Shown here piece by piece: positions 7,787 to 20,612 of a DNA stretch of 64,000 bases. Within the stretch, counting starts at the first letter, position 1. Each line of letters starts with the position of its first letter. The notes below the pieces were generated by a model. The model did no database searches and was not told the origin of the DNA. It saw only the letters and a program-made list of their open reading frames with translations. Source of the DNA: Sneathiella chungangensis (GTDB lineage Bacteria; Pseudomonadota; Alphaproteobacteria; Sneathiellales; Sneathiellaceae); the NCBI RefSeq assembly GCF_009882935.1, contig NZ_WTVA01000003.1:284715-348714 (forward strand), given 5' to 3'. The position numbers and the translations under genes were made by a program.

Positions 7787-9028
7787 ATGAGCTTTTACCC
7801 CCTTCTGATCGTGCTGCTGCTGATGTCCGCCGTCGGCTATTGGTTCGGATCGAAAAAGGCCCTCGGCGCAGTTCGCAAATCGACGAATTTCATTACGCCG
7901 CGCCCGCACCAGTTCGGGCTTTATGTGGTCATCTGGGCGCTGGTCCCGCCGATCCTTCTGGGCGCGATCTGGATCCTGATGCAAGTAACACCCCTGCAGA
8001 TGGAAGTCGGTCTCTCGCAACAGGTCAACCGGGTATTGTTTCCCGTGATCGTGCTCTTGGCCGCGGGCGGCGGGCTTTATTTCTCGCTTCAAAAAATCGG
8101 TCCCGATCTCAAGGTGCGCAAGACGATCGAGGGGCTGGTCTATATTGTGCTGATCCTCGCCTCGATCATTTCCATCCTGACGACCATCGGCATCGTCCTC
8201 TCGCTGCTCTTCGAGACGATCCAGTTCTTCAAGAAAGTGCCGATGTCGGAGTTTTTCTTCGGCCTCACCTGGAGCCCGCAGACCGCGCTTCGCGCCGACC
8301 AGGTCGGATCGAGTGGCGCCTTCGGCTCGATCCCGCTGTTTACCGGAACCCTGCTGATCACCTGTATCGCCATGTGCGTCGCCGTGCCGCTCGGGCTGCT
8401 GAGCGCCATCTATATGACCGAATATGCCTCGCAGCGCTTCCGGTCGGTGGTCAAGCCGATGCTGGAAATCCTCGCCGGTATTCCGACGGTGGTCTATGGC
8501 TTCTTCGCGGCGCTGACCGTCGGTGTCTTCTTCCGCGACATCGGCGATGCCATCGGCATCGATATCGTCTCGGAAAGCGCGCTCGCCGCCGGTGTCGTCA
8601 TGGGGATGATGATCATTCCCTTCGTCTCCTCGCTCAGCGATGATATCATCATGGCGGTGCCGCAGTCGCTTCGCGATGGCTCCTACGGGCTTGGCGCGAC
8701 GAAATCGGAAACCGTGCGCAATGTCATCCTGCCGGCGGCGCTGCCCGGCATCGTCGGCGCCGTGCTGCTGGCCGTTAGCCGGGCGATCGGGGAGACGATG
8801 ATCGTGGTGATGGCCGCCGGTTTCGCCGCCAACCTGACCGCCAATCCGCTGGAGGCCGTGACGACCGTGACCGTGCAGATCGTCGGCCTGCTCGTCGGCG
8901 ACCAGGAATTCGACAGCGCCAAGACGCTGGCCGCCTTCGCGCTCGCGCTGGTGCTCTTTATCGTCACCCTCTGCCTCAATGTGATCGCGCTGCTGGTGGT
9001 TCGCAAGTATCGGGAAAAATATGACTGA
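7787..9028 (+). CDS. pstC: PstC, phosphate ABC transporter permease
   Basis: A polytopic inner-membrane permease (413 residues) that pairs with PstA to form the phosphate channel. The C-terminal half carries the binding-protein-dependent transport domain, with the EAA-like loop near SLRDGSYGLGATKSETVRNVILPAALPG in pieces typical for PstC. The N-terminal third holds extra membrane segments (LLIVLLLMSAVGYWFG and others), as in alphaproteobacterial long PstC proteins. The frame opens at 7742, but that part overlaps the terminator region, so I use the ATG at 7787 (MSFYPLL). It overlaps pstA by eight bases, indicating translational coupling. Confidence 0.9.
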   Translation: MSFYPLLIVLLLMSAVGYWFGSKKALGAVRKSTNFITPRPHQFGLYVVIWALVPPILLGAIWILMQVTPLQMEVGLSQQVNRVLFPVIVLLAAGGGLYFSLQKIGPDLKVRKTIEGLVYIVLILASIISILTTIGIVLSLLFETIQFFKKVPMSEFFFGLTWSPQTALRADQVGSSGAFGSIPLFTGTLLITCIAMCVAVPLGLLSAIYMTEYASQRFRSVVKPMLEILAGIPTVVYGFFAALTVGVFFRDIGDAIGIDIVSESALAAGVVMGMMIIPFVSSLSDDIIMAVPQSLRDGSYGLGATKSETVRNVILPAALPGIVGAVLLAVSRAIGETMIVVMAAGFAANLTANPLEAVTTVTVQIVGLLVGDQEFDSAKTLAAFALALVLFIVTLCLNVIALLVVRKYREKYD

Positions 9029-10328
9029 ACAAACCCAAGACACCGCCGGGTCGAACTGGAATTCCGAAAAGTTCACCAAAGGGCTGGCAAAACGCAAGCG
9101 GGCTGAGGTGCGGTTCCGCCGCATTGGCCTGCTGGCGATCCTGACCGCGCTGACGCTGCTGGCGATCCTCCTGTTCAGCATTTTCAGCAAGGGTTATACC
9201 GCCTTCGTGCAGACTTACGTCACCCTCGACATCACCTTTTCCGAAGAGGTGATCGACAGGAACGGCACGCGCGATCCGGAAGAGCTCCGCCTTGCCAATT
9301 ATGCGAAGCTGGTGCAGAACGCGCTCCGGGCGAAGTTTCCCGAGGTGACGAGCCGGCGTGACCTGCGGGCCCTGTTCTCTCTGGTCAGCAATGATGCGGC
9401 CGATACCCTCCGCGACATGGTTGCGGACGACCCCGATCTGATCGGCAGAACCGTCCCGGTGTCGCTGCTGGCGGGGGACGATGTCGATATGGTCACTAAG
9501 GGCTATATTGATCGCGCGGCGGTGGAGGATGACCGGCGCGTCAAGGACCGCGAGCTTGCCTGGCTCGATATACTCGAGGCGGACGGCGATATCTCGCTGC
9601 GGTTCAACCGGGGCTTCTTTACCAATGGCGACAGCCGGGAGCCGGAGAAGGCGGGCATCGCCGGGGCCATGGTGGGGTCGCTCTATACGCTCGTGATCAC
9701 CATGCTGATCGCCTTTCCTATCGGGGTGATGACCGCGATCTATCTGGAGGAATTCGCGCCGCGCAACAGGTTCAACGACCTGATCGAAGTGAATATCAAC
9801 AATCTCGCAGCGGTGCCGTCGATCGTGTTCGGTCTTCTCGGCCTCGCGATTTTCCTCAACGTCGCGCATCTGCCGAGATCGGCGCCGCTGGTCGGCGGCC
9901 TGACACTCGCGCTGATGACCCTGCCGACGATCATCATCGCCGCCCGCGCCGCGATCCGCGCCGTGCCCGACAGCATCCGCCATGCGGCGCTCGGCCTCGG
10001 CGCCTCAAAACAGCAGGCCGCCTTCCATCATATCCTGCCGCTGTCGATGCCGGGGATCCTGACGGGAACGATCATCGGCCTGTCGCAGGCCCTTGGCGAA
10101 ACGGCGCCGCTTCTGATGATCGGCATGGTTGCCTTCATCGCCGATATCCCGGGAAGTATCAACGATCCGGCGACGGTCATGCCGGTGCAGATTTTTCTCT
10201 GGGCCGACAGCCCGGAGCGGGCTTTTGTCGAGAAAACCTCGGGCGCCATCATGGTGTTGCTCGGTTTTCTCATCCTGATGAACGCGCTGGCGATCTTCCT
10301 GCGCCGGAAATTCGAGCGCCGCTGGTAA
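9021..10328 (+). CDS. pstA: PstA, phosphate ABC transporter permease
   Basis: The second permease of the Pst system (435 residues). After one N-terminal membrane segment (IGLLAILTALTLLAILLF) there is a soluble insertion of roughly 150 residues, seen in many alphaproteobacterial PstA proteins (DUF3333-type N-terminal region). Then comes the five-segment permease domain, with the EAA-type loop around RHAALGLGASKQQAAFHHILP. It starts inside the end of pstC and is followed 12 bases later by pstB, so all three are one transcription unit. Confidence 0.9.
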   Translation: MTEQTQDTAGSNWNSEKFTKGLAKRKRAEVRFRRIGLLAILTALTLLAILLFSIFSKGYTAFVQTYVTLDITFSEEVIDRNGTRDPEELRLANYAKLVQNALRAKFPEVTSRRDLRALFSLVSNDAADTLRDMVADDPDLIGRTVPVSLLAGDDVDMVTKGYIDRAAVEDDRRVKDRELAWLDILEADGDISLRFNRGFFTNGDSREPEKAGIAGAMVGSLYTLVITMLIAFPIGVMTAIYLEEFAPRNRFNDLIEVNINNLAAVPSIVFGLLGLAIFLNVAHLPRSAPLVGGLTLALMTLPTIIIAARAAIRAVPDSIRHAALGLGASKQQAAFHHILPLSMPGILTGTIIGLSQALGETAPLLMIGMVAFIADIPGSINDPATVMPVQIFLWADSPERAFVEKTSGAIMVLLGFLILMNALAIFLRRKFERRW

Positions 10329-10340
10329 AGGTATAAGGAA

Positions 10341-11153
10341 ATGAATGTGCAAATACAGGCAGAAAAATCGGCGAACGCCGGCATGGACGTGGCGGAGGAA
10401 TTCGTCATCGAGACGCGCAATGTCGATGTCTTCTATGGCGACAACCATGCCATCAAGGGGGTCTCGCTGAACATCCCGAAACATCAGGTGACCGCCCTGA
10501 TCGGCCCGTCCGGCTGCGGCAAGTCGACCTATCTGCGGTGTCTCAACCGGATGAACGACACGATCGAGGGCTGCCGGGTGGAAGGGGAAATCCTGCTCGA
10601 CGGTCTTGATATCTACGCCTCGGGTGTTGACGAGGTCCTGCTGCGCGCCCGCGTCGGAATGGTGTTCCAGAAACCCAATCCCTTCCCGAAGTCGATCTAT
10701 GACAATGTCGCCTATGGTCCGCGCATCCATGGCTTGGCCGCCAACAAGGACGAGCTTGACGATATTGTCCTCACCAGCCTTGAACGGGCCGGCCTTCTGA
10801 AGGAGGTGCAGGACCGCCTGCATTCCATGGGCACGGGCCTTTCAGGCGGCCAGCAGCAGCGCCTCTGCATTGCCCGCGCGCTCGCCGTCCGTCCGGAGAT
10901 CATTTTGATGGACGAGCCTTGCTCGGCGCTTGATCCGATCGCCACGGCGAAGGTCGAGGAACTGATCGACGAGCTCAAGGAAAACTATACGATCATCATC
11001 GTCACCCATTCCATGCAGCAGGCGGCCCGCGTGTCGCAAAAGACGGCGTTCTTCCATCTGGGCGATGTCGTCGAGTCGGGGCCGACGGAAAAGGTCTTCA
11101 CCAGCCCCGAGGACGAACGGACGCAGGGCTATATCACCGGCCGGTTCGGTTGA
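10341..11153 (+). CDS. pstB: PstB, phosphate ABC transporter ATPase
   Basis: A 270-residue ABC ATPase that powers phosphate import. It shows Walker [10 protein letters not shown], the Q-loop in [11 protein letters not shown], the signature LSGGQQQRL, Walker [13 protein letters not shown] and the switch His in VTHS. The [17 protein letters not shown] stretch is characteristic of PstB among ABC ATPases. An AAGGAA site precedes the ATG at 10341. It lies between pstA and phoU, the canonical order. Confidence 0.95.
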   Translation: MNVQIQAEKSANAGMDVAEEFVIETRNVDVFYGDNHAIKGVSLNIPKHQVTALIGPSGCGKSTYLRCLNRMNDTIEGCRVEGEILLDGLDIYASGVDEVLLRARVGMVFQKPNPFPKSIYDNVAYGPRIHGLAANKDELDDIVLTSLERAGLLKEVQDRLHSMGTGLSGGQQQRLCIARALAVRPEIILMDEPCSALDPIATAKVEELIDELKENYTIIIVTHSMQQAARVSQKTAFFHLGDVVESGPTEKVFTSPEDERTQGYITGRFG

Positions 11154-11180
11154 TCAATACAGTGACAGGAGAGTCCCACC

Positions 11181-11897
11181 ATGAGTAGCGGCCATATAGT
11201 CAAATCCTTTGATGAGGAACTTGAGGGGGTGCGCAACACCATCGTCGAGATGGGCGGGCTTGCCGAGAGCCAGCTTGAGGCGGCGGTCCGCTCGCTGAGC
11301 GAGCGCAACACCGAGCTTGCCCTCAAGACGATCGAGGCCGACAAGGCGGTCGATGAGTTGGAGCATAAGGTCGACAATATGGCGATCCGGCTGCTCGCCC
11401 TTCGCAGCCCGGTGGCGGACGATCTGCGCCTCGTCATCTCGGCGCTGAAGATCGCCTCGCTTCTCGAACGCGTTGCCGATTATGCGACGAATATCTCGAA
11501 GCGGGTGATCGCCCTCAATCTCGCGCCGAGCATCGCGCCGATTTCCTCGATCCCGCGCATGGGCGAGATGGTCCGGCGAATGATCGATGATACGCTCACC
11601 GCCTATTCGACGGGCGATGCCGATCTCGCCTTAGACGTCTGGACGCGCGACCAGGAGGTCGACCAGCTATACAACAGCATGTTCCGCGAGCTGCTTACCT
11701 TCATGATGGAGGATCCGCGCAGCATCACGAGCTGCACCCATCTCATTTTCATGGCGAAGAATATCGAGCGCATCGGCGATCATATGACGAATATCGCCGA
11801 GATTATTATCTATCAGGTATCGGGCGAAATGCCGAAGGATCCGCGCCCGAAGGGCGACAAGACCAGCATGACCATGATTGAGCCCAAAGATTCGTGA
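11181..11897 (+). CDS. phoU: PhoU, regulator linking Pst transport to PhoR
   Basis: A 238-residue all-helical protein made of two PhoU repeats, each with an ExxxD-type metal motif (for example VADYATNISKRV and IGDHMTNIAEII). PhoU binds the Pst transporter and PhoR, and keeps the Pho response off when phosphate is plentiful. An ACAGGAGAG site precedes the ATG at 11181. It is followed after four bases by phoB, so sensor, transporter and regulators form one locus. Confidence 0.93.
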   Translation: MSSGHIVKSFDEELEGVRNTIVEMGGLAESQLEAAVRSLSERNTELALKTIEADKAVDELEHKVDNMAIRLLALRSPVADDLRLVISALKIASLLERVADYATNISKRVIALNLAPSIAPISSIPRMGEMVRRMIDDTLTAYSTGDADLALDVWTRDQEVDQLYNSMFRELLTFMMEDPRSITSCTHLIFMAKNIERIGDHMTNIAEIIIYQVSGEMPKDPRPKGDKTSMTMIEPKDS

Positions 11898-11901
11898 GTG
11901 T

Positions 11902-12594
11902 ATGAGTGAAGATATGAAAATTCTTATTGTTGAAGACGAGCCGGCGATGGTCGAGCTCCTGCGCTATAATCTGGAGAGCGAGGGCTTTGACGTTGCTTCC
12001 GCCCATGACGGCGACGAGGCGCTGCTCGCCATCGAGGAGGAGGCCCCGGACATGCTGCTGCTCGACTGGATGCTGCCGAAGGTGTCGGGGATCGAGATCT
12101 GCCGCCGCCTTCGCCGCGACCAGAAACACGGCAACCTGCCGGTCATCATGATCACCGCGCGCGGGGAGGAGGCGGACCGGGTGAGGGGGCTTGATGTCGG
12201 CGCCGACGACTATGTCGCGAAACCCTTCTCGCCGGCCGAGCTCATGGCCCGCATCCGCGCGGTTCTCCGCCGTCGCAACCCGGAGGCCGGCAGCGAAAAG
12301 CTGACCGTCGCCGATGTCATTATCGATCTCGTGGCCTATAAGGTCAGTCGCGGCGGACGTGACCTGCGCCTCGGGCCGACCGAATTCAAGCTCCTTCGCT
12401 ATTTCATGGAGAGAGCAGGGCGGGTGCTGACCCGCGAACAGCTTCTCGACGGGGTCTGGGGCCAGAATGTCTATGTCGAGGACCGCACGGTCGATGTGCA
12501 TATCCGCCGCCTGCGCAAGGCGCTGAATGAGGCTGGGGAGCCCGATCTTATCCGCACCGTGCGGGCCGTCGGCTATTGTTTCGAGAAGGCATGA
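11902..12594 (+). CDS. phoB: PhoB, phosphate regulon response regulator
   Basis: A 230-residue OmpR/PhoB-type regulator. The receiver domain has acidic residues in VEDEP, the phospho-accepting Asp near residue 55 (MLLLDWMLP), Thr in MITARGEE and Lys in VAKPFSP. The C-terminal winged helix starts near residue 130 (LRLGPTEFKLLRYFMERAGRVL). Start choice is uncertain: ATG at 11902 (MSEDMKILIVED) or the internal ATG at 11914 (MKILIVED). The frame also opens inside phoU at 11878. It should bind the Pho box before pstS. Confidence 0.93.
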   Translation: MSEDMKILIVEDEPAMVELLRYNLESEGFDVASAHDGDEALLAIEEEAPDMLLLDWMLPKVSGIEICRRLRRDQKHGNLPVIMITARGEEADRVRGLDVGADDYVAKPFSPAELMARIRAVLRRRNPEAGSEKLTVADVIIDLVAYKVSRGGRDLRLGPTEFKLLRYFMERAGRVLTREQLLDGVWGQNVYVEDRTVDVHIRRLRKALNEAGEPDLIRTVRAVGYCFEKA

Positions 12595-12596
12595 AA

Positions 12597-12624
12597 AATG
12601 CCGCCTGACGGATCAGGCGGCATT
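12597..12624 (-). terminator. 12-bp perfect hairpin between phoB and mlaC
   Basis: AATGCCGCCTGA and TCAGGCGGCATT form a perfect stem around a four-base loop, directly after the phoB stop. On the minus strand it is followed by TTTTTC, so it terminates mlaC. On the plus strand there is no T run, but the stem may still stabilise the 3' end of the pho transcript. Confidence 0.8.
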
Positions 12625-12645
12625 ATGTCGGAAAATCCCTGACCG

Positions 12646-13275
12646 TCAGTTCGACGCGGTCTTGATCTGTTCCTTCAGCTTGTTGATCAGCCCGTCGACG
12701 CCCATGCCGGGCTGGCTGATCACGGAAGCAAACTCCGAGCGGTGGGTCTGCGCCATGCTGATCCCTTCGATGATCACATCGACGATTTTCTCGCCGTTCC
12801 CGGTGTCGCGAACGCGCCAGTCAAGCTTGATGGGCGGGCCGTTCGGGCGGGTGATTACGGAATGAACCAGCGATTCCTTGTCGTTCAGCGACGTTGCATC
12901 CTTGATTTCCAGATTCTCGCCGGAATAGGAGCCGATCTTCTCACTGTAGCTGGCGACCATGAAATCACGGAAGACCTTGAGGAATTCCGTTTGCTGTTCG
13001 GATGACGCGTCGCGCCAGTACTGGCCGAGAACGAACCGGCCGATGCGCGGCATATCGAAGCTGTTGTCGAGAAACTTCTCGAAATGTTCCTGTTTCTGTT
13101 TTTCGCTCAGGGAAGTGTCCGCGAGCGTTTTAACCGCCTCGTCGCCGATATTCTTGACCAGCGCGAGTGCCGCCTGTTCTTTGGATTCCGCGGCGATTGC
13201 CGGGGCCTGGACGAATGCCGTCATTGCCATCGCGGCAATCAGCAGTCCATGGAAAAACCTTCTATTCATTACCAT
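12646..13275 (-). CDS. mlaC: MlaC-like periplasmic phospholipid carrier
   Basis: A 209-residue secreted protein of the MlaC/Ttg2D family. The signal peptide is MVMNRRFFHGLLIAAMAMTA and onward, ending near PAIAAE. The family features RFVLGQYWRDASSEQQTEF, FRDFMVASYSEKI and the LDWRVRD strand are visible. MlaC ferries phospholipids between the outer-membrane MlaA complex and the inner-membrane MlaFEDB transporter. mlaA lies just upstream on the same strand (71 bases between them). The inner-membrane components are not in this window. Confidence 0.88.
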   Translation of the reverse strand: MVMNRRFFHGLLIAAMAMTAFVQAPAIAAESKEQAALALVKNIGDEAVKTLADTSLSEKQKQEHFEKFLDNSFDMPRIGRFVLGQYWRDASSEQQTEFLKVFRDFMVASYSEKIGSYSGENLEIKDATSLNDKESLVHSVITRPNGPPIKLDWRVRDTGNGEKIVDVIIEGISMAQTHRSEFASVISQPGMGVDGLINKLKEQIKTASN

Positions 13276-13346
13276 TACAATACCCCCAACGGGAATGAGC
13301 CGATTAAATAAAAATAGCTATTTAAATGAAAAATGGATTAGCGACG

Positions 13347-14144
13347 CTAATTTTTCTTTACCGGTTTATCATCATCGTCAAAGGACATATCCGGCAATTG
13401 TGTCGAATTGCTGGCGCCATTGAGGATTAAATTGTTGCGGTTCTGCCGGTAAAGGCTGCGGACCGTCGCGTAAAAATCGATGGAATTCTTCTCGATCTCG
13501 TCAAGCGCGTCGATGGAGCGGGAACGCTCGTCGATCCCGCTTGCGCCGGCACGGATGAGGCCGACATGATCCATGTCGTTTTCTTTCGCCGCGTAATTGA
13601 TCGGGTCAAGATAGTAATCGGCAACGCCGCCGACAGCGGCGCGCGTCGTCCTTGGCCCGAAGACCGGCACGACCAGATAGGGTCCTTCCGGAACGCCCCA
13701 GGTGGCAAAGGTCTGGCCCATGTCTTCCTGCTGGTTATTCAGCTTGGCGACGTCGAATAGACCGCCGAGGCCGAGGAAAGTGTTGGTCACGAACGAGCCC
13801 ATATTATGCCCGGCGCGGTCAATCTCGCCCTGCAGCACATTGTTGATCAGGTAGATCGGCTGCTTCAGGTTGGTGAGGAAGTTGGTCACGCTGTCCCGGA
13901 CGGGAAGCGGCACGACCCCGCGATACATCTCGGCGACCGGCTTGAGGAACAGCGCATCCAGTGCATAGTTCACATCGAAGAAATACCGGTTCATCGGTTC
14001 CAGCGGATCGTAAACCTCGTTATACATCACGGCGACGGCCTTGCCCTCTTTTTGCTCAGGCGTCGCGCAGCCGCTCACTGCGATGAGGAGGGCGGTGGCC
14101 ATCAGGCCGACTTTTAAGGAAGATGATGTCGAACGCAAACCCAT
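13347..14144 (-). CDS. mlaA: MlaA (VacJ) outer-membrane lipoprotein
   Basis: A lipoprotein of about 265 residues that removes misplaced phospholipids from the outer leaflet. The lipobox is AVSGC near residue 26, and family motifs include YNEVYDPLEPMNRYFFDVNY, FLTNLKQPIYLINN, GSFVTNTFLGLGGLFDVA and GVPEGPYLVVPVFGPRTTR. The frame can be opened at a TTG at 14159, but the ATG at 14144, preceded by GGAAAAGAT, is the better start. The C-terminus ends in a charged tail rich in Asp and Lys. It is the first gene of the mlaA-mlaC operon. Confidence 0.92.
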   Translation of the reverse strand: MGLRSTSSSLKVGLMATALLIAVSGCATPEQKEGKAVAVMYNEVYDPLEPMNRYFFDVNYALDALFLKPVAEMYRGVVPLPVRDSVTNFLTNLKQPIYLINNVLQGEIDRAGHNMGSFVTNTFLGLGGLFDVAKLNNQQEDMGQTFATWGVPEGPYLVVPVFGPRTTRAAVGGVADYYLDPINYAAKENDMDHVGLIRAGASGIDERSRSIDALDEIEKNSIDFYATVRSLYRQNRNNLILNGASNSTQLPDMSFDDDDKPVKKN

Positions 14145-14460
14145 TTTTATCTTTTCCAACTCTGTACCCAGTTATCCGGAATTGAGGCCTAATCTATCCG
14201 GCAACCGTTACCAAAGTCTTTAACCTTAATGACCTAACCCTGTTTAACCGTTTTCAGCAATAAATCAATCGCCTAGACAGTCCATATTCAGTGTTCGTTC
14301 GTATCATAACCCCCATATCATGGCGAGTCGCCGTCTTTTAACGTTAACAGAATCCTTTCGTGGTGTGGCGAAAAAGTCGCTCTTGTACGGACATTTTCTC
14401 TGTACAAAGATATAAGGATATGTTTATATCATTTAACTTTATGGGATTATTGGGGTTGCT
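14145..14460. other. Divergent control region between mlaA and the ArsR-methyltransferase gene
   Basis: About 316 bases with an A+T-rich right half. I see two dyads: TTGTAC (14383-14388) with GTACAA (14402-14407), and the 22-bp near-palindrome at 14409-14430 listed separately. I looked for SAM-II or other SAM/SAH riboswitch cores and did not recognise one. Confidence 0.5.
14409..14430 (+). promoter_or_regulatory. Candidate operator of the ArsR-type regulator (GATATAA-N8-TTATATC)
   Basis: Arms GATATAA and TTATATC flank eight bases that themselves contain ATAT, so 18 of 22 positions are symmetric. It sits 31 bases before the GTG start of the regulator, where it could overlap the promoter. ArsR-family sites, including those reported for SahR regulators, are A+T-rich dyads with ATAT cores. 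Confidence 0.6.
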
Positions 14461-15420
14461 GTGGAGAATTTGCTTCAGGGATTACGCGCTGCGGGTGAGG
14501 AGACCCGGCTCCGGTTGCTGGTTCTCTGCGCGCATTCGGAATTGACCGTGAGCGAGCTTACACAGATTCTCGGTCAGAGCCAGCCGCGCGTCTCCCGTCA
14601 TCTGAAGCTTCTCTGCGAGGCCGGCCTGCTCGATCGCTATCAGGAGGGGAGCTGGGTTTTCTATCGTCTGTCCGCGAAAAACAGCGCCTCGCTGCTGGGC
14701 CGGACCCTTGTCGACCTGGTGCCGGAGACGGATCCGGTGGTGTCCCGTGATCTCGAGCGGCTCGAGACGGTGAAAAAGGCGCGCAATGTCGCGGCGGAGG
14801 AATATTTCCGCGAGAATGCCGCCCATTGGCGCGAGATCCGCTCCCTCCATGTCCCCGAAGAGGCGGTGGAGGAAGCGCTGCTCGAGTTGACCGGCGGCGT
14901 CGAGATCATCGATTTTCTCGATATCGGAACTGGAACCGGGCGGATGCTGGAGCTGTTCGGGCCCCGGGTGACGCATGCGATCGGTGTCGATACCAGCCGC
15001 GAGATGCTCTCCTTCGCCCGCTCGGCGATCGAGGATGCGGGCCTGCGCAATTGCCAGGTCCGGCTCGCCGATATGTATAACCTGCCGTTCGGCAATCACT
15101 CCCAGGACGCCGTCGTCATCCATCAGGTGCTCCATTATGCCGAGGATCCGGCGGTTGCCATCCGCGAGGCGGCGCGGGTCCTGCGCGGCGGCGGCATTCT
15201 CGCCATCGTCGATTTCGCACCGCATGATCTTGAAAGCCTGCGCGCCGAGCATGCGCACCGCCATATGGGCTTCGATGAGGAGGCCGTTTGGGCCTATTGC
15301 GCCGAGGCCGGTCTCGAGCCTCGGGACCTCAAGGTGCTGAAAGGCGATCCATTAACCGTCAATATCTGGACGGCGGTCCCGGCGGCCGCCCGTAAATCCA
15401 AAGGAGCCGTCGCGTCATGA
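14461..15420 (+). CDS. ArsR-family regulator fused to a SAM/SAH-binding methyltransferase domain (SahR-like)
   Basis: A 319-residue fusion. Residues 1-90 are a winged-helix ArsR domain (ELTVSELTQILGQSQPRVSRHLKLL, then GSWVFYRL). Residues 130-310 are a class I methyltransferase fold with motif I DIGTGTGRMLELFG and the later motif LHYAEDPAVAIREAARVLRGGG. The start is a GTG at 14461. The gene overlaps metF by four bases (ATGA), and metH follows. In Proteobacteria, regulators of this build (SahR) are known to control methionine-cycle genes in response to S-adenosylhomocysteine. By context I infer that this protein senses SAH or SAM rather than methylating a substrate. It lacks the cysteine pair of metal-sensing ArsR proteins. 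Confidence 0.78.
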   Translation: MENLLQGLRAAGEETRLRLLVLCAHSELTVSELTQILGQSQPRVSRHLKLLCEAGLLDRYQEGSWVFYRLSAKNSASLLGRTLVDLVPETDPVVSRDLERLETVKKARNVAAEEYFRENAAHWREIRSLHVPEEAVEEALLELTGGVEIIDFLDIGTGTGRMLELFGPRVTHAIGVDTSREMLSFARSAIEDAGLRNCQVRLADMYNLPFGNHSQDAVVIHQVLHYAEDPAVAIREAARVLRGGGILAIVDFAPHDLESLRAEHAHRHMGFDEEAVWAYCAEAGLEPRDLKVLKGDPLTVNIWTAVPAAARKSKGAVAS

Positions 15421-16346
15421 TCATGTCAGGAATACCGCAAAGCAACGAAATATCGAGTGGGTTGCTCGTCGGCTCCGCCCGTAACCGGGTCGAGGTGTCC
15501 TTCGAATTTTTCCCTCCGACCTCCGATGCGCTGGCGGACAAGCACTGGCAGGCGCTGATGCGCCTCGCGCCCTTGGGGCCGAAGTTCGTCTCCGTCACCT
15601 ATGGGGCGGGGGGATCAACGCGCGAGCGCACCCATGCGCTGGTGAGTAGGATCCGCCAGGAAACGACGCTGGAACCGGCGGCCCATCTGACCTGTGTCGG
15701 CGCGAGCAAGGGCGAGATCGAGGAGATTGCCGAACGCTACTGGCAGAGCGGCATCCGGCATCTGGTGGCGCTGCGCGGCGATCCGCCGGAGGGGTTCGAC
15801 GCCTTCAAACCGCATCCGGGCGGTTTCGCGGGCTCGGTCGAGCTGATCGACTTCCTCAAGAAAAAACATGATTTCGAGATTTCCGTCGGCTGTTATCCGG
15901 AAATCCACCCGGAAGCCAAATCCAGCCTCGCCGATATCGATTACCTGAAGCGCAAGATGGACGCGGGCGCCACGCGGGCGATCACGCAGTTCTTCTTCGA
16001 TCCGGAGGTGTATCTCCGCTTCGTCGACCGTGCCCGGGCCCATGGCATCACCATTCCGATCGTGCCGGGTATCCTGCCGGTCACCAGCTATTCGAAAATC
16101 CATCAGTTCAGCCGCCAGTGCGGCGCGCAGGTCCCGGCCTGGCTCACCCATCTGTTCGAGGATCTGGACGAGGATCCGGCGACGCGCAATCTGGTCGCGG
16201 CGATGGTCGCGTCCGAGCAATGCCTGCAGTTGCAGCGGGCCGGGGTCACGGATTTCCATTTCTATACGCTGAACCGGGCGGACCTGGTATATTCGGTCTG
16301 CCATACACTTGGGTTGCGACCTGAAAAAAATCAGATAACCTGTTAA
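15417..16346 (+). CDS. metF: MetF, 5,10-methylenetetrahydrofolate reductase
   Basis: A 309-residue FAD-containing TIM-barrel enzyme that makes 5-methyl-THF for methionine synthesis. Visible family motifs are VSFEFFPPTSD near the N-terminus, VTYGAGGSTRERTH, HLVALRGDPPEG, and AITQFFFDPEVYLRFVDRAR. It overlaps the upstream regulator gene by four bases and is followed 31 bases later by metH, so reductase and methyl acceptor are co-expressed. The second reductase in this window (51670) is a diverged form serving the corrinoid cluster. Confidence 0.94.
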   Translation: MIMSGIPQSNEISSGLLVGSARNRVEVSFEFFPPTSDALADKHWQALMRLAPLGPKFVSVTYGAGGSTRERTHALVSRIRQETTLEPAAHLTCVGASKGEIEEIAERYWQSGIRHLVALRGDPPEGFDAFKPHPGGFAGSVELIDFLKKKHDFEISVGCYPEIHPEAKSSLADIDYLKRKMDAGATRAITQFFFDPEVYLRFVDRARAHGITIPIVPGILPVTSYSKIHQFSRQCGAQVPAWLTHLFEDLDEDPATRNLVAAMVASEQCLQLQRAGVTDFHFYTLNRADLVYSVCHTLGLRPEKNQITC

Positions 16347-16377
16347 TTCATCTATTATTTCTTAAAAAGGTCTTTCC

Positions 16378-20085
<3,708 letters not shown>

Positions 20086-20156
20086 TGACATTTATTTGAT
20101 TTTCACAGGCCCCGGATCGCGGTGATAATGGCGTCAGGTCGAGGGAAAGGAAATTC

Positions 20157-20612
20157 ATGTACCGCCGTATTGCGCTTGTCGTTTTGATCCTGCTCTTTAT
20201 CGGGGCCGCGAAGGCCTTCGCCTTTGAGGAGGTGAACCGGACCTATCTCGGCGGCCTCGCGGTCGAGGGATATGACAGCACCGCCTATTTCACGAAGGCC
20301 GCACCTGCGCAAGGGGACGGGGATTTTTCCGTCGAGTACAAGGGCGCCAAATGGCGATTTGCGGACGCGAAAAGCCGTGATTTATTCGCCGCCAACCCCG
20401 AAGGCTACGCCCCGCAGTATGGCGGCTATTGCTCCAACCAGATGAGCCTTGGCAATCTCGCCGATATCGATCCCGGCGTCTGGCTGATCTTTGACGGCAA
20501 GCTCTATCTGTTCGGCCATGACGCGGGGAAGGACCGCTGGGAGGCCACCGGCATCGCCGCGCGCATCAAGGACGCCGACAAAAACTGGCAAGCCTTTCTC
20601 AGCAATAAATAA
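20157..20612 (+). CDS. Secreted YHS-domain protein
   Basis: A 151-residue protein with an N-terminal signal segment (RRIALVVLILLFIGAAKAFA). A YHS-type domain follows (AVEGYDSTAYFTKAAPAQGD, then WRFADAKSRDLFAANPEGYA and QYGGYC). YHS domains occur in metal-handling proteins, but many secreted YHS proteins of this length have no assigned role. A GAGGGAAAGG site precedes the ATG. It follows metH by 71 bases on the same strand, with no clear terminator between, and its stop codon abuts the convergent oxoprolinase gene. The function is unknown beyond a possible link to metals. Confidence 0.75.
   Translation: MYRRIALVVLILLFIGAAKAFAFEEVNRTYLGGLAVEGYDSTAYFTKAAPAQGDGDFSVEYKGAKWRFADAKSRDLFAANPEGYAPQYGGYCSNQMSLGNLADIDPGVWLIFDGKLYLFGHDAGKDRWEATGIAARIKDADKNWQAFLSNK

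Noticed and set aside
14145-14460. Possible SAM riboswitch before the metF-metH operon
   Set aside because: I could not find a SAM-I, SAM-II or SAH riboswitch core; the dyads fit a protein operator better.
16347-16377. Possible cobalamin riboswitch before metH
   Set aside because: The gap is only 31 bases, too short. The region before the corrinoid gene (49377-49517) also lacks a B12-box-like sequence I can recognise.
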